Of a stretch of 64,000 nt of DNA, positions 1 through 11,894 are shown piece by piece; the first letter of the stretch is position 1; each line of letters opens with the position of its first letter. The position numbers and the translations under genes were made by a program. The DNA is taken from the NCBI GenBank assembly GCA_002682825.1, contig NOKP01000010.1, positions 682,001 through 746,000 of the forward strand, read 5' to 3'. Source of the stretch: Neonectria sp. B-13. Its lineage: Eukaryota > Ascomycota > Sordariomycetes > Hypocreales > Nectriaceae. Under the pieces are notes generated by a model that saw only the letters and a list, made by a program, of their open reading frames with translations, was not told the origin of the DNA and made no database searches.

Positions 1-1207
1 CTTTCACGTGGTCATAGAGGAAAAAGTCGATCAAGATGGCGTTGACATGAGCATCGGGATGCTTCCGCTTGATCTCGCGCCGAATCAACTCCACGCACCA
101 AATGCTGCAAGCTGCTACATGTTAGCCTTGGCAGTTTCGTCTGTCACAGAAAGGTCTGCTTACCGCGTAGCTGGACTTCCCATGTCGACCCGCTTTCTAT
201 CATCTTCTTGTCCTTGATGGTCGTTGTAATGCCAGGACAGCAGTAGAGCGCACCGAGAGAGATGAGAATCTGGGGAATGCGATAGTCGGCAAACATGGTG
301 ATTTTGTCGATGTCATGGAATTCACCATAGGACTCGCCATTGAAGCAAGCCCACAAGTCGGCAACTAGGATCTGAGCACGCTTAAGGAACCTGATCATCT
401 TGCCGTCCTCAAAGCGGTGCTCGTCACGGAAGCAGTCAAAGTCCTCGGCCAGCAGGTTGACGAGTTGCGCGGCTGAGCCGTCAGCTGCGTCAACGAGGTT
501 CGTGATGGAGCAGTCGTAGTGCTGAAATGATGCGTTAGAATCTTGTGAAGAGAATGCAATTTGGAGGACTTACCTTGTAGAGAACGTGGGCAGCCTCTCG
601 GAGGCAGTCGAGGCGCTCTTGCAGCAGAGGCATCTCCTCCTCAGTACATGATCTGAACACATGCCTCAGGGATTCAAGATTGCACTCGTCCTCGTTATGC
701 CAGTAATGAGGGTCCGTAATGGGAATGCCTTGAGTTACGAACCCAAAGCCCACGTTAACTATGAGAACGGCTTGCTATGAGAGAAGGCGACTGACCTTCT
801 TCGAGAGCCCGTTGAAGCGATGCGACCAAGCTCCAATACCCCGTCCACCTCTCTCCGCGGTACTCGACAGCAAACCTCTCGTCGTCGGGGAGTTCAGACC
901 AGAAAGAGAAGTTCAACAAGTCCATGGTGAAGATGAAGGCCACGGTGCTCTCGTCCTTGGCTTGCGGATGCAGCTCGTGCTCCGACCAGGTAGCGGTGGA
1001 GTAGCTCTTCTCCTGCATCTTCAAGTAGATGGTCTCGGCAGCGTTCTTGGAGGCGCGCATGTCGATGGCGACGTCGATGCAACTGTCGTAGACATGTTCG
1101 ACGGTCTTGAGGACGCCCGTCTCCGGCTCGGGCGCGATATCGAGTTTTCCTTGGAAGTGTTGGCGGAGAAGCTCAAGGAGCTCAGGGTCTGCCTCGTCGT
1201 CGGACAT
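1..1207 (-). CDS. Queuosine 5'-phosphate N-glycosylase/hydrolase (Qng1, DUF2419 family), 3' end cut by window edge
   Basis: Exons read 1207-796, 728-574, 521-164 and 114-1 (introns 67, 52 and 49 nt), giving about 346 residues before the window edge; a short C-terminus is missing. The family releases queuine from queuosine 5'-phosphate so that eukaryotes can salvage this micronutrient for tRNA. Family hallmarks seen: NFSFWSE near residue 105, ERWTGYWSLVASL, ALEEGIPITDPHYWH across the first junction, FRDEHRFEDGKMIRFLKRAQ, and the conserved block QILVADLWACF...GEFHDIDKITMFADYRIPQ, then VELIRREIKRKHPDAH. The start at MSDDEADPEL is the first ATG of the reading frame that begins a family-like N-terminus; an in-frame ATG 29 codons upstream adds unlike sequence. 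For intron 1 an upstream acceptor at 759 also keeps frame but would leave a 37-nt intron and add ten residues, so I preferred the acceptor at 729. The gene is divergent from Uba2. Confidence 0.9.
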
Positions 1208-2007
1208 TTTTGGAGAGGGACACAAGCCCGGGCTCGAACTACGAAGATCTGAAGGAGTGAAAGAAATCAAGAAGGAAAAATTACAAAAGGTCAATGAGAG
1301 AGAGTATGGTGACTGAAGCTGTAAGCGACAGGCGGTTTAGACTCTTTGACTCAAGTCAAAGGTTCTCTCGTCGTGGCGTCCGAAACTTAGTCTAATGGTT
1401 GTGCAAGAATTTACAGGGCAACCCCGCGGTCGAGAGGCGGGCTAGTAGGGCAATAAAACAGAGGACGTCGCTTTGGTGAGCGGGAGGCCCGAAGACTTAC
1501 TTTGCCAGCAAGAAGGAAGGCGAACTCGCAGGCGCAAGTAAAGCAAACTAGAGACATGGCACAAACAGCCTGTAAGTCACCCAATTGACACCCGTCGCCA
1601 TTGCGTAGTACGTGCATGCTGTGCATCACGCCGACTCCCAGACGCCCAACTGTTGGCAGCTGCTAAAGTTGATGAGCCAGCGACCAGGCTGACAAGGCCA
1701 CCAATCAAAGAGCCGTATCCACTCGATTCCGGCCCCGGTTGCTCGATCCCCGGGGCGTTTGCGCCGACGCCATTGGCCACAGCCGTGCGTCTCAGCTCTC
1801 ACCACCAACGGCATCCACCGCATCCACTGCCTTCACTGCGAGCGAGCGCAACCGGGACTAGGACCCAGCTGCACCACGCGCAACATCGTCTCCCTGTTTG
1901 CATCTCTCGCGACTGCATGCGCGCAGCCTCTCGACTCTTCTACCGCCATCTTCCGACCCGCACTCTGTGTCCGCTGAGTGGTCACGACGACGACGACAAC
2001 GCCCACG
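1208..2007. promoter_or_regulatory. Divergent promoter region between the Qng1-like gene and UBA2
   Basis: 800 bp between two start codons facing away from each other. No credible coding sequence was seen on either strand. The part next to UBA2 is rich in short CGA/CAC runs and is probably its 5' leader. No specific operator recognised. Confidence 0.5.
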
Positions 2008-4521
2008 ATGGATGCGACAAACGCCGTGAACGAGGCCCAGGCTGCACCCGCAGCTACGGTGCCGCAGCAACAACAACCGCAACAGCAGCAACAGCAGCAG
2101 CAACCCCAGGAACAACCTCAGCAGCAGGCTGCTGCGCCCGAAAACGTGCCTCAACGACGGACGCGTGATAGATACAACCACCAGTCGCTGGGCGCGTCCC
2201 TGAATTCCTCCGTCAAGCAGGTACGTCCAACCAGTTTGCCGCCCCCCGAACCGATTCCTTGCCGAGTCCAAAAACGCCGCCCCCACGATAGCCTGTCTCG
2301 ACGATCCTGACCGACCTGCCTGCCCCGAGTCTTCGATCCGATGGCGGGTTTCACTTTGATACCTCTTTGTCCTTGTGGCTAACGATGCTTGCGCAGGCCC
2401 GCGTGCTCATGGTTGGCGCTGGCGGCATTGGTTGCGAGCTGCTCAAGAACCTGGTGCTGACAGGCTTCGGCGAAATCCACATCGTCGACCTTGACACCAT
2501 CGACCTCTCCAATCTAAACCGACAGTTTCTCTTCGGTCACGAGCACATAAAGAAATCCAAGGCTTTGGTACGTACAGCGGCCGGATCCCACGCCGAACCA
2601 GGCCATTAACAAGATTGCAGGTTGCCAAAGAGGTGGCCCAGAGATTCAACCCAAGCGTCAAGATTGTGGCGCACCACGCCAACATCAAGGACGCCGAGTT
2701 CTCGGTTTCGTGGTTCCGCGAATTTCGTATTGCCTTCAATGCCCTCGACAACCTGGATGCGAGACGACATGTGAACAAGATGTGCTTGGCCGCCGACGTT
2801 CCACTCATCGAGAGTGGCACCACCGGCTTCAACGGCCAAGTGCAGGTGATCAAGAAAGGTGTTACGGCATGCTACGACTGTACGCCCAAGGAGACGCCCA
2901 AGTCGTTCCCTGTGTGCACCATCCGGAGCACACCCAGCCAGCCCATTCATTGCATTGTCTGGGGCAAGAGCTATCTACTCAAGTCAGTGCTCAAGAAATC
3001 TGCGAACCCTGAGGGCGCCTGCTGATGATGTACTATAGCGAGATCTTCGGCACCAGCGAAGACCAGGCTGCGTTTGATCACACTTTTGATGGAGATAATG
3101 GTGAGGTTCCCGAGCCTCTTATTTGCACAGGCAACTAAGTGGAAATAGACCAAGAGATCGAAGAACTCAAGAAGGAGTCGGATGCCCTGAAGAAGATTCG
3201 GAATGCTGTGGGCACCCCCGAGTTTTCACAGATGCTCTTCGACAAGGTCTTCAATGGCGACATCGAAAGACTGCGCTCGGTTGAAGACATGTGGAAATCG
3301 CGAAGGGCACCAGAACCTCTGAAATATGAGACGGTCTTATCGAAAGCTAGCGAAGCTATTGCAGCCAAGGATGCGGTCCTCGGCGATGACCAGAGAACCT
3401 GGTCCCTTGAAGAGAGCCTCGTAGCCTTTAACGACAGTCTCGACCGGCTAAGCAAGCGCATTCTCGAGCTCAAGAAGAACAAACGCCCCGAGGATCCGGA
3501 ACCTACCATCACTTTTGACAAGGACGACGTGGACACTCTTGATTTTGTTGCCGCAAGCGCCAATATCCGTTCCATAATATTTGGCATCGACACCAAGTCG
3601 CGGTTCGATATCAAGCAAATGGCTGGCAACATCATCCCTGCCATTGCGACCACAAATGCGATTGTGGCAGGTCTCTGTGTGTTGCAGTCTCTCAAGGTCC
3701 TGAAGGGCGAATACACACAGTCGAAGGAGGTAAGCCGTGTTTATCCAGATGGAGATGTGGCGTCCCTTCGATATCTAACGTGATTTAGGTCTTCTTGACT
3801 CCTTTCGCGTCAGCACGCCTCCTTGCCCCCGATAGGTCTCGAGAGCCGAACCCGGACTGCCCAGTCTGCAGTGTCCACAACACTAGCGTTGTGGTGGACC
3901 TGTCTCGGGCAACTCTTAACGACCTCGTCGAGGACTTCATCAAGATGAAGCTGGGCTTTGGAGACAAGGAATTCGTTGTCAATAACGATGTTGGCATATT
4001 GTATGACTTCGACGAAACCGACAACCTGCCTAAGAAGCTGAGTGATCTCGGTGAGAACCCCTAAGGCATATATATCTTTTAGATTATCTAACTGTGATAC
4101 AGGTATCAAGAAGGATAGTTTCTTGACTGTCATTGATGACGATGACGACGACACATTTGTGAACGTTGTCATCAACATCCAAGAAGGGTTTGTGGGCCCC
4201 TTGAAGAGGGGAGAAATGCCAGGCACTAACAAGAGCAGGGACCTTGACGCGGACAAGAAGCCCATCGAAGCCACATTTACGGAGATACCTCAGATCGCAC
4301 GGAAGCCGAAGAAGCCTCAGCCTGCCGAGACAAACGGCAATGGCAAGCAGAACGGCCAGAATAGCATCGACACCGACGTCGTCGAGGCTGAGCCGAAGGG
4401 TGTCAAGCGGCCTCATCCCGAGGACGACGAGCAGCCTTTGAAGAAGGCTAAAGTGACTGAATCTAATGCAGATGTGGTGGTAGTGGAGGATGCCGGTGGT
4501 GCAATTATCATCGATGACTGA
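2008..4521 (+). CDS. UBA2: SUMO-activating enzyme E1 catalytic subunit (Uba2/SAE2)
   Basis: Exons 2008-2220, 2397-2567, 2621-2982, 3039-3100, 3149-3729, 3789-4050 and 4103-4521 give 689 residues. With Aos1, Uba2 adenylates SUMO and takes it as a thioester before passing it to Ubc9. The adenylation domain carries the ATP-binding [14 protein letters not shown] at about residues 77-90. The catalytic cysteine sits in [16 protein letters not shown] at about residue 227. Zn ligands are visible as CYDC before it and NPDCPVC later. A ubiquitin-fold region follows, then an acidic tail with a basic NLS-like [16 protein letters not shown]. Unusual: about 70 residues precede the adenylation domain and include a glutamine-rich tract (2067-2140). 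An in-frame ATG at 1978 (MVTTTTTTPT) could extend the protein by ten residues. The gene ends only 49 bp from the stop of the convergent SDR gene. Confidence 0.95.
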
Positions 4522-4570
4522 TCGAGTGCAAGAGTAGAGGGCATGGTGCGTCCCTGGATAGATGTATGCA

Positions 4571-5729
4571 TCATGCTGCACTCAACCCACCATCGAGGTT
4601 GAGGACGCAGTTATTGGCAAAGGCGTTTGAGGCGAGGAAGACGGCAGCTTCTGCGATTTCCTCTGGAGCTCCTACGCGGTTTAAGGGGGTATCCTTGAGG
4701 AAGGCTGCTTTCAATTCTGGCTTGAGATCTAAAACGGCGTGTTGTACATTAGCATTGGCCCTTCTGGATGAAGGGAAATCTGGGGCCATGGGAGGACAAT
4801 TCTGAGGGAAAGGGGCAAACTCACGATCCCACATTGGACTGGCTACCCAGCCAGGAAGCAGAGCATTGACACGGATGGAACGAGGGCCGAGTTCTCGGCA
4901 AAGAGCACGAGTGAAGCCTGGGTGGATGTCAGCAGGTTTCCTCGTTGCCACTGTACAGTACATGTGGGAACAACGACCTAAAAAAAAAAAGGAGAAGAGC
5001 CACGATTTATGAAAGAAGCTTTACTTACCTACTACACCTGCCTTGGAGGCGGCATATGCTGTGGCCCCGGATCCGCCCTTGGTGGCCATGAGGCTGGAGA
5101 CGTTGATGATACAGCCTGTTGTTAGGAGTGTAAGCCAGATTCGCAACCAGTATAATGGAAGTGCGACTTACCATGAGGGCGGAGCTTTGCATGCTTGCAT
5201 ACGAGCATGGTGGCCATAAGGTTAGTGTGGAGGATATCACTGAGTTCTTGCTCTGACGTTCTCTTTAGAAAGGACGTCTGAGAGATGCCAGCGCAGTTGA
5301 CAAGGATGTCAACAGGACCAACTACAGCATCCTGGGCCTATGCATACATTGACGAGACACATCGTTAACATTGACTTCTTTGGAAGTATAGCACCATGCT
5401 ACAGTCGATTGACAAGGCACAACACTAACATTGCTTTGATCCCGTCCCGCAAATACATCCTTGATGTTCTCACGCTGGGAGACATCAAGGCGAATGAAGC
5501 GATGCTCCAGAGGGACAATGTTATTGGCGCGACTCTCAACAACAGGCGACGCCGACAAGGGCGGAGGCAGGTAGGGTGCCAAGAGGGGCTCAAGCCGGGG
5601 GCGGGACTCGATAACGGAGCGGCCCAGAAGGGAAACGACGGCGCCGTGGCAGGCGAATGCGCGTGCGATGTGGGAGCCGATGATGCCAGTGGCCCCAACG
5701 ACAGCGCAGTGCTTGCCAACGAGAGCCAT
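4571..5729 (-). CDS. Short-chain dehydrogenase/reductase, FabG/Oar1-like 3-oxoacyl-ACP reductase candidate
   Basis: Exons 5729-5430, 5337-5172, 5115-5029, 4917-4825 and 4728-4571 give 267 residues. This is a classical SDR with a Rossmann fold. The nucleotide-binding motif is a variant, VGATGIIGSHIA, near residue 11. NCAG follows, then the catalytic Ser in INVSS and the active-site YAASK. The proline-glycine region NALLPGW and the C-terminal NLDGG are typical of FabG-like enzymes. Substrate is not fixed by sequence; mitochondrial type II fatty-acid synthesis (Oar1) is the best guess. An in-frame ATG at 5912 would add 61 residues poor in acidic residues, which could serve as a mitochondrial presequence. 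I used the ATG at 5729 because it directly precedes the SDR fold. Confidence 0.8.
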
Positions 5730-7330
5730 TGGCAATGCTTTGGGGGACGAGGGAGATTGGTAGCGGAGGGGGGTCAAGCTTGTGATGAACGGCGTGATGG
5801 GCGTGTGGTGGTAGGGGGGTGGGGAGATAGGGCAGAGAATGTGAGTGGCGATGACCGAGTCGACAGGGCTGGCTGAGATGGAGTGAACTGATCTTGCGAT
5901 GGTGTTTTCCACTTCGAGACTATGACATGTAGACTACGAACACCACACTCAACAAGCCATGCCGAGGTAGGGGACTGAGGCTGCGAGTGGCTGCTTCGCT
6001 AGCAGGCTTTATTAGTGGGGGATCTCCCGCTGGAGCCCGCCAACTGCCCTAAAAGCTGGGTACCTGCGTCGCGACGTTTAGCGACCCGCGGGAGAGATCT
6101 ATGAGGCCTGGACAGGTGCCTTGATATGGCCAACATGGCCAGGCATTGAATTTGCAAGGTACGGACACCCTAGGCCTAGGGTCGGAATCCTGACATACCG
6201 CGTGCTACTGCGTATATGCCTCAATCTGTCTGGGTGCATGTCATTGTGGTCTGGTCGTTTGGATTAAAGCGTGCCTCAATTTGGGGAAAATCGAAAACCC
6301 TTGCCAAGCCTCCAGCTTCCAAGGGGCGGCCCCCCATGGACCAACACGACATGACATCTTGGATTGCCGGGGTTTGCCCGTTCGCCAAATGCCAACTGGA
6401 CCTGGCTCAGTGGACTCCACAGATAGCTTATTATCCCGGACACTTGCTGACGGGGAGGAGGACCTCGTCACAGAAGCCTGGACCCCTGGACTCGGACAAC
6501 GGGCTGCCTCTCTCGAGGAGAGTGCGAGAGTCGACGCTGAGATGATAGGACCCGCGTACGAAGTGCGTAGTGCGCGGGGACTGATTGGACCCTTTCGTCA
6601 GCGACCTAGCTCTGGACCTGTCTGGTCTGCAAGTGGTCTGCTTTTGCTGGAGCAGAGCGAATGGAATACGCGGGAGACATTGGAGCGACCCGCGGGCCGC
6701 CAAACGGGCAGATCGCTTGATCAGTAAAGTCCGTTCCCGCTTTGACTGGAGGAGGCAAGCCAATAAGCCCAATGGTTTGTCTGGTTGCTGGCTGTCTATG
6801 TCTTTTTGATTACCCAGGCACCGGAGTCGGAGTTGATACCTTGGTGTCGTTTGTTCGACATGCGGTTGGTTTGCGTGGCAGAAGGCAGTGCCAACGTAGT
6901 AGTGCTGACCCAGGTACGAAAACACCTACGTACTTAGGCAGACAGGCGGTGCTTGAGGTGCAGTGGCAGTGCCAGTTGTAGCTCCCAAACTGTGTTGGGG
7001 GAACGAAGAAACCACCGCAAAATTTAGGTTTAACCTCCGTCCTCCGTGCCTGGGGACCTGGCAACCTTCTCCGGACGCCGTCGCCCTTTCCCCCGTTCGC
7101 GCGCCTAGTTCCACCCGCCGTTACCGTCGCGGCCAACTCATCTATCCGCATCCCGTCAGCCTCCAGGGCATCCTCCGTCCGCCCTCTCCCCCCACGTGCT
7201 TCTGAAACTTCAATGTTCCCTCGTCGAGATTGACGTGTGCCCGCGTTTCTGCTTCTCTTCTTTTGCCATTGACGCCCGACTCCTCGTTTCCCTCGTCACC
7301 CTCCTTCGCGTCGCTCCCCGCTCATCCACC
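5730..7330. other. Intergenic region between SDR and sphingolipid phosphatase genes
   Basis: 1.6 kb between divergently transcribed genes. Open frames of 60-165 codons occur on both strands around 6216-6925, but they overlap each other, show no recognisable motif and have no gene-like structure. The last 150 bp before 7331 is pyrimidine-rich (many CTC/CCT runs), as in many fungal 5' leaders. Nothing else was seen. Confidence 0.5.
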
Positions 7331-9334
7331 ATGAGCGACCCGCGCGGCGATGCCCAGCAATTCGCCGCCAGTGGCACAACCACAGCCACGACTACCCTCC
7401 CACCCGCCGCCGTTGCGCCCGAGGATGACGAAGTGATACCTGACGCTGGATTGAGGAGTCTCGATCACTGTGAGCATCCGTTCCTCACCATCCTCTCCCA
7501 GTCTCTCCCAGTCTCTCTCTCTCAGCCAAATTCCCCTTTGCTGATGCCATGCCTCGCCCCGCCTCGCAGACAAGCGCGCTCTGCCCAAATGGCGATACTC
7601 GTTGCGCCAGCAGTTGCTGCCCCTGATCCGATGGGAAACGCCCTACCTTGCTTGGATGCAGGACATGTTGCGAACCCCCGCCCTCGATAGTTACTTTGCT
7701 ATCACCGCCAACATGGGAACTCACACCTTCTTCATGATCGGTCTGCCTATATGCTTCTGGTGCGGACACGCCGCTTTTGGCAAGGGGTAGGTGGTCGCCC
7801 TGTTCTCTATCCCAATGTGACTTGCAATGCGATGCGACGCGATGCGCTTCACCCCGCCTCTCTTTTCATCCTGCCCACCATTGGGCATGAACTGTCTCAA
7901 GACGAGACGCTGATTATTCTTTCTCTAGACTTGTTCACATCCTCGCGCTCGGCGTCTTCTGGACCGGCTTCATCAAGGATTTCTACTCGCTCCCCCGCCC
8001 TCTCTCCCCGCCTCTTCAACGTATCACCATGTCTGGCTCTGCTGCTCTCGAGTATGGATTTCCGTCAACCCATAGTGCGAACGCCGTTTCCGTTGCCGTA
8101 TATGCACTCCTCCACCTGCGCGATCCCGAAAATACTCTCCCGGCAACTACACAGCTAGCCCTCGAGTTTCTGTCCTACTTCTACGCCGTTTCCATTATCT
8201 TCGGCCGCCTCTACTGCGGCATGCATGGCTTCCTCGACGTTATTGTTGGCTCCATCATGGGGGCCGGTATCTCTTGGATTGAGTTCTATTGGGGTCCCCC
8301 ACTGGATCAGTATATGCACGAGAGCTCCTGGGCCGCGCCACTCGTGGCTGGCCTCATCATTCTGGTTCTTGTGCGCATACACCCAGAGCCTGCCGATGAC
8401 TGCCCTTGCTACGACGACAGCGTGGCCTTTGCTGGAGTTGTAATTGGCCTCGAATTTGGCACTTGGACGTATGGAAAGATCTCCCTGGATCCCTGGGAGA
8501 CGCACGCCCATGGCGGGAGCCCCATCGATATTACGAGCTTGGACTTGACTACCAACGCGGTGAGGATTGTGTTTGGCGTTCTCGTCATCTTTGCATGGCG
8601 TGAGACGATGAAGCCCCTACTACTTAAACTCCTCCCCCACCTTTTCCGCATCTTCGAGCAGGTCGGCGTGAACATGCCTCGTCGATTCTTTACCCCTGCC
8701 AGCAAGTATAAGTCTGTCCCGCCCGGATCTCGCTTGGACACGCTCTTCCCCACAGCCTCGGATTTCCCCCGCATGGTCGAGAGTATTCGGTACCCTACCA
8801 CTCGAGGTCGATCAGTATCGATTGGCCCCCAGAGCGCTGCAGATGCATACGAAACGTTGGCGTACCGTGAGCGCAGGCGGCGCGAAAGCGTTGGTAGCAA
8901 CCATAGCTTGAAGAGTATTTCGAGCAACCTTGAGACGCAGATCGCTCACGAAGATCATTCTGGCAAGGGTGCCCAGACCTCTGGGTCCCAGCCTCCTCGC
9001 GTAGGCGACTATGAGAAGATGATGGGTAATGGCGAGATCACCGCATCGCCAGTGGCAGACGATGACCATATCGATATTTTCGTGACCGGAGAGGAAGACG
9101 GGCTTGGCGAGAAGGAGATGTTCTCCCAACTGGTGAAACCCCGTGTCCGTTACGACGTGGAGGTGGTGACGAAGCTCGTCATCTATACTGGTAAGAAATC
9201 GGTTTTGCTTCTTGGTGTATTTTTCTTGATACTAACTGCGCGCAGGAATTGCGTGGTTCGCTGTGGCCATTATCCCGATCTTGTTTGAGCTCGTGGGCTT
9301 GGGCACGAACCATCTTCAACTTGAAAGGAAATGA
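7331..9334 (+). CDS. LCB3: Long-chain base (dihydrosphingosine) 1-phosphate phosphatase, Lcb3/Ysr3 type
   Basis: Exons 7331-7469, 7570-7786, 7929-9190 and 9246-9334 give 568 residues. The enzyme dephosphorylates sphingoid base 1-phosphates in the ER membrane and feeds bases back to ceramide synthesis. The three PAP2/LPP phosphatase motifs are present: KDFYSLPRP (about 135-143), FPSTHSAN (about 163-170, with the catalytic His) and GRLYCGMHGFLD (about 211-222). Several hydrophobic segments precede and follow them, and a final one is encoded by the last exon (IAWFAVAIIPILFELV). A cytosolic loop with RGRSVSIGP and RRRESVGSNHS may be phosphorylated. The start ATG follows CCACC and is the first in frame that leads into the conserved ALPKWRYSLRQQLLPLI segment. 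Confidence 0.9.
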
Positions 9335-9937
9335 GACGAAATGCGATGAGATGAGACGGCACTGTACCATTTTTCAGTTCTTGCCGTCTCATAGACATAA
9401 TGCCTTTAGACAATCTTCTTAATGCACATATAGGGTGTGATGATAGGCGTTGCGTTTGCATTTGGTGGTGGTTTGGATGAGAGTGACTTTACGACATGGC
9501 TGTATCGCTGTAGAAGATGTTGTTACGAACTATGGTTGTGAGGTTGGTCTTGCAGGACAAAGTGTATCGCGTTCATTGTTCCTATGGAGAATGAAGAACC
9601 TGGACTGCTCTTTTTGTCATAATCCGTATGAACTGTTCCTTTTTATGTGATACCTGTGGTTGTTTCTGAGATCTTAATGATGATAGTGGCTGTCGAAGAA
9701 CCAGGCTACGAGGTGAAGGTAAGTGCCTGGAGTGATTGGACAGCGGCCAGGCAGGAAGGGACTTTAAGTGACCGACACGCTCAGACGCGGTCGCTGGCGC
9801 GTCTCCAACCACGCCCATGACCTCACATTAGTTCCCAGCAATTGTCCACACACTGCACCGCCCAAACACACCCAAAAAAAACCACCCGCAACACTCTCTA
9901 CGCAGGTTTGACTGCCAAGGGCATTGCAGAAGCCACA
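9335..9937. other. Intergenic region LCB3-RFC3
   Basis: 603 bp containing the 3' UTR of the phosphatase gene and the promoter of RFC3. An AC-rich stretch (about 9840-9900) lies just upstream of the RFC3 start codon. No gene or structured RNA was seen. Confidence 0.45.
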
Positions 9938-11221
9938 ATGTCGGACTTTGAAGACGAGATGGACGTCGATGGCCCTGGCCCCTCCAAGGACATCGTCTTT
10001 TCCGCCTCGGCGACCAAGGGCAAGCGGAGCGCCGCCAATCTGCCCGTCGAGGCAGAAGACAGCCTGCCTTGGTATGGAGATGAAGAGATACTCCCGCTCA
10101 TGTACCGCTGCTGACTTGCTCTCAGGATCGAAAAGTACCGGCCACACACCCTCGACGACGTATCGGGCCACCAAGACATCCTCGCTACCATCAACAAGTT
10201 CATCGACACCAACCGCCTCCCCCATCTTCTCCTCTACGGGCCCCCGGGCACCGGAAAGACGTCGACCATACTCGCCCTTGCCCGACGCATCTATGGTACC
10301 GCCAACATGCGCCAGATGGTGCTCGAGCTCAATGCCTCCGACGACCGCGGCATCGACGTGGTGCGCGAGCAGATCAAGACGTTCGCGAGCACCAAGCAGA
10401 TCTTCTCCATGGGCGGGCCCACAGGCAAATCGGGCAATGCGGCGGGCTACAAGCTTATTGTGCTTGACGAGGCCGACGCCATGACGAGCACGGCGCAGAT
10501 GGCGCTGCGTCGTGTCATGGAGAAGTACACAGCCAACACGCGCTTCTGCATCATTGCCAACTACGCGCACAAGCTGAGCCCTGCGCTGCTGAGTCGTTGC
10601 ACGCGGTTCCGATTCAGCCCGCTCAAGGAGCGTGATATCCGAGTCCTGGTGGACAAGGTTGTTGACGAGGAGAAGGTCAACATTGGCGAGGAGGCCGTGG
10701 GTGCGCTGGTTAAACTGAGCAAGGGTGACATGCGAAGGGCACTGAACGTGCTACAGGCATGCCACGCATCGAGTGAGTCAACAGATCACGACGGCTACTT
10801 ACCACGTAGCTAACAAACAAAACCAGGCACCCCGTTACGACTGAGGAATGCCCCCAAGGTCCCCGAGAACGAGATCAAGCGAGACGCCATCACGACGGAA
10901 ACCATCTACACGTGCATCGCGGCGCCTCCACCCGACGCCATCAAGTCGATCGTGTCGACGCTGCTCAACACATCTGACGTCACGAGCTGCCTGAACACCA
11001 TTACGGCGCTCAAGGTGTCGCAAGGCCTGGCCCTGGCAGACATCATCACGGCGTTGTCGGAGGAGCTGGCCAAGCTGGAGGTGAGCCCTGAGGTGATGAT
11101 CACCTGGCTGGATGGCTTGGCGGACATTGAGCATAGAGTTGCCGGTGGAGCCAGCGAGACGATCCAGACAGGAGCGGTAGTGGGGATTGTCCGAGGCGGC
11201 GTCGAGCTGATGAGCCGGTGA
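9938..11221 (+). CDS. RFC3: Replication factor C subunit Rfc3 (human RFC5 orthologue)
   Basis: Exons 9938-10071, 10126-10772 and 10827-11221 give 391 residues. It is a small subunit of the clamp loader that opens PCNA for DNA replication and repair, and by homology of the checkpoint loader variants. An acidic N-terminus leads to the RFC box LPWIEKYRPHTLDDVSGHQD. Then come Walker A GPPGTGKTST (about 83-92), ELNASDDRGID, Walker B LIVLDEADAM (about 155-164), sensor I IIANYAHKL and the arginine-finger SRC at about 201-203. A C-terminal collar domain follows. The INKFIDTNRLPHLL and DDRGIDVVREQIKTFAST blocks resemble Rfc3/RFC5 more than Rfc2 or Rfc4. Introns are both about 54 nt. Confidence 0.93.
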
Positions 11222-11894
11222 AGGTTCGGCGTGGGTAGAGTTCAGGGAAGGGAAAATACAGCCAATTGCTCGGTGACAAAGAACGAGGAGTGGGTTGGGA
11301 GGTCACGACGTGGTGTCCGAGAGAAGCCCTAGTTCGGACTTCGTTGACGATAGCGGGAGGGCAAAACACCAGTCGAGAACCAGTGGGAAATACCAAAGAC
11401 GACGCAGCCTAGCATAAAAAGGTACGGGAAATGAATGTATCTAGACTATTGTGAGGGAAACCGGGTGGCATGAAGAAGCTTGCTAGATGTCGTTCTGGGA
11501 GGACTTGGACGGGAGGCGTCGTCCAGACAAGACGAGAATGAATATCACACGATATGACAACGTCTGCGTGTGCCAAAGAGTAAAAGATGCAATCTGCAAG
11601 GTTCGTCTAGAAGTATTCCGTCAGATCACTAGCCACGGCGTTGAAGAAGTTGTGTCGGGCCCGCCTCCGGCTGCATTTAGCCTGGATCCTCCAACCCGAA
11701 ACCCGCTACAGGCCGCTATAAAGTCTCCCAGCCGGGGTCGCTGATGGTCCTATCTCATATCACGGCCAGCACCGAGAATGGCGTCTCCGCGCAACCGCAG
11801 CCAGGCGCGGATGTGAAAGAAGCAAACCAACAGCACCTCTTCTGGATTTATTGCCTGCTCGCTCTCTTCAGTTCCTTCCAACTCGAGTCCCGCG
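11222..11894. other. Intergenic region RFC3-BTB gene
   Basis: 673 bp holding the 3' UTR of RFC3 and the promoter and leader of the BTB gene. Small open frames here lack any codon or motif support. Confidence 0.4.

Noticed and set aside
758..795. 37-nt first intron in the Qng1-like gene
   Set aside because: In frame, but shorter than other introns here. A 67-nt alternative ending at 729 gives the canonical ALEEGIPITDP sequence.
6216..6925. Several 75-165-codon frames on both strands
   Set aside because: They overlap on opposite strands with no similarity to known proteins that I can see.
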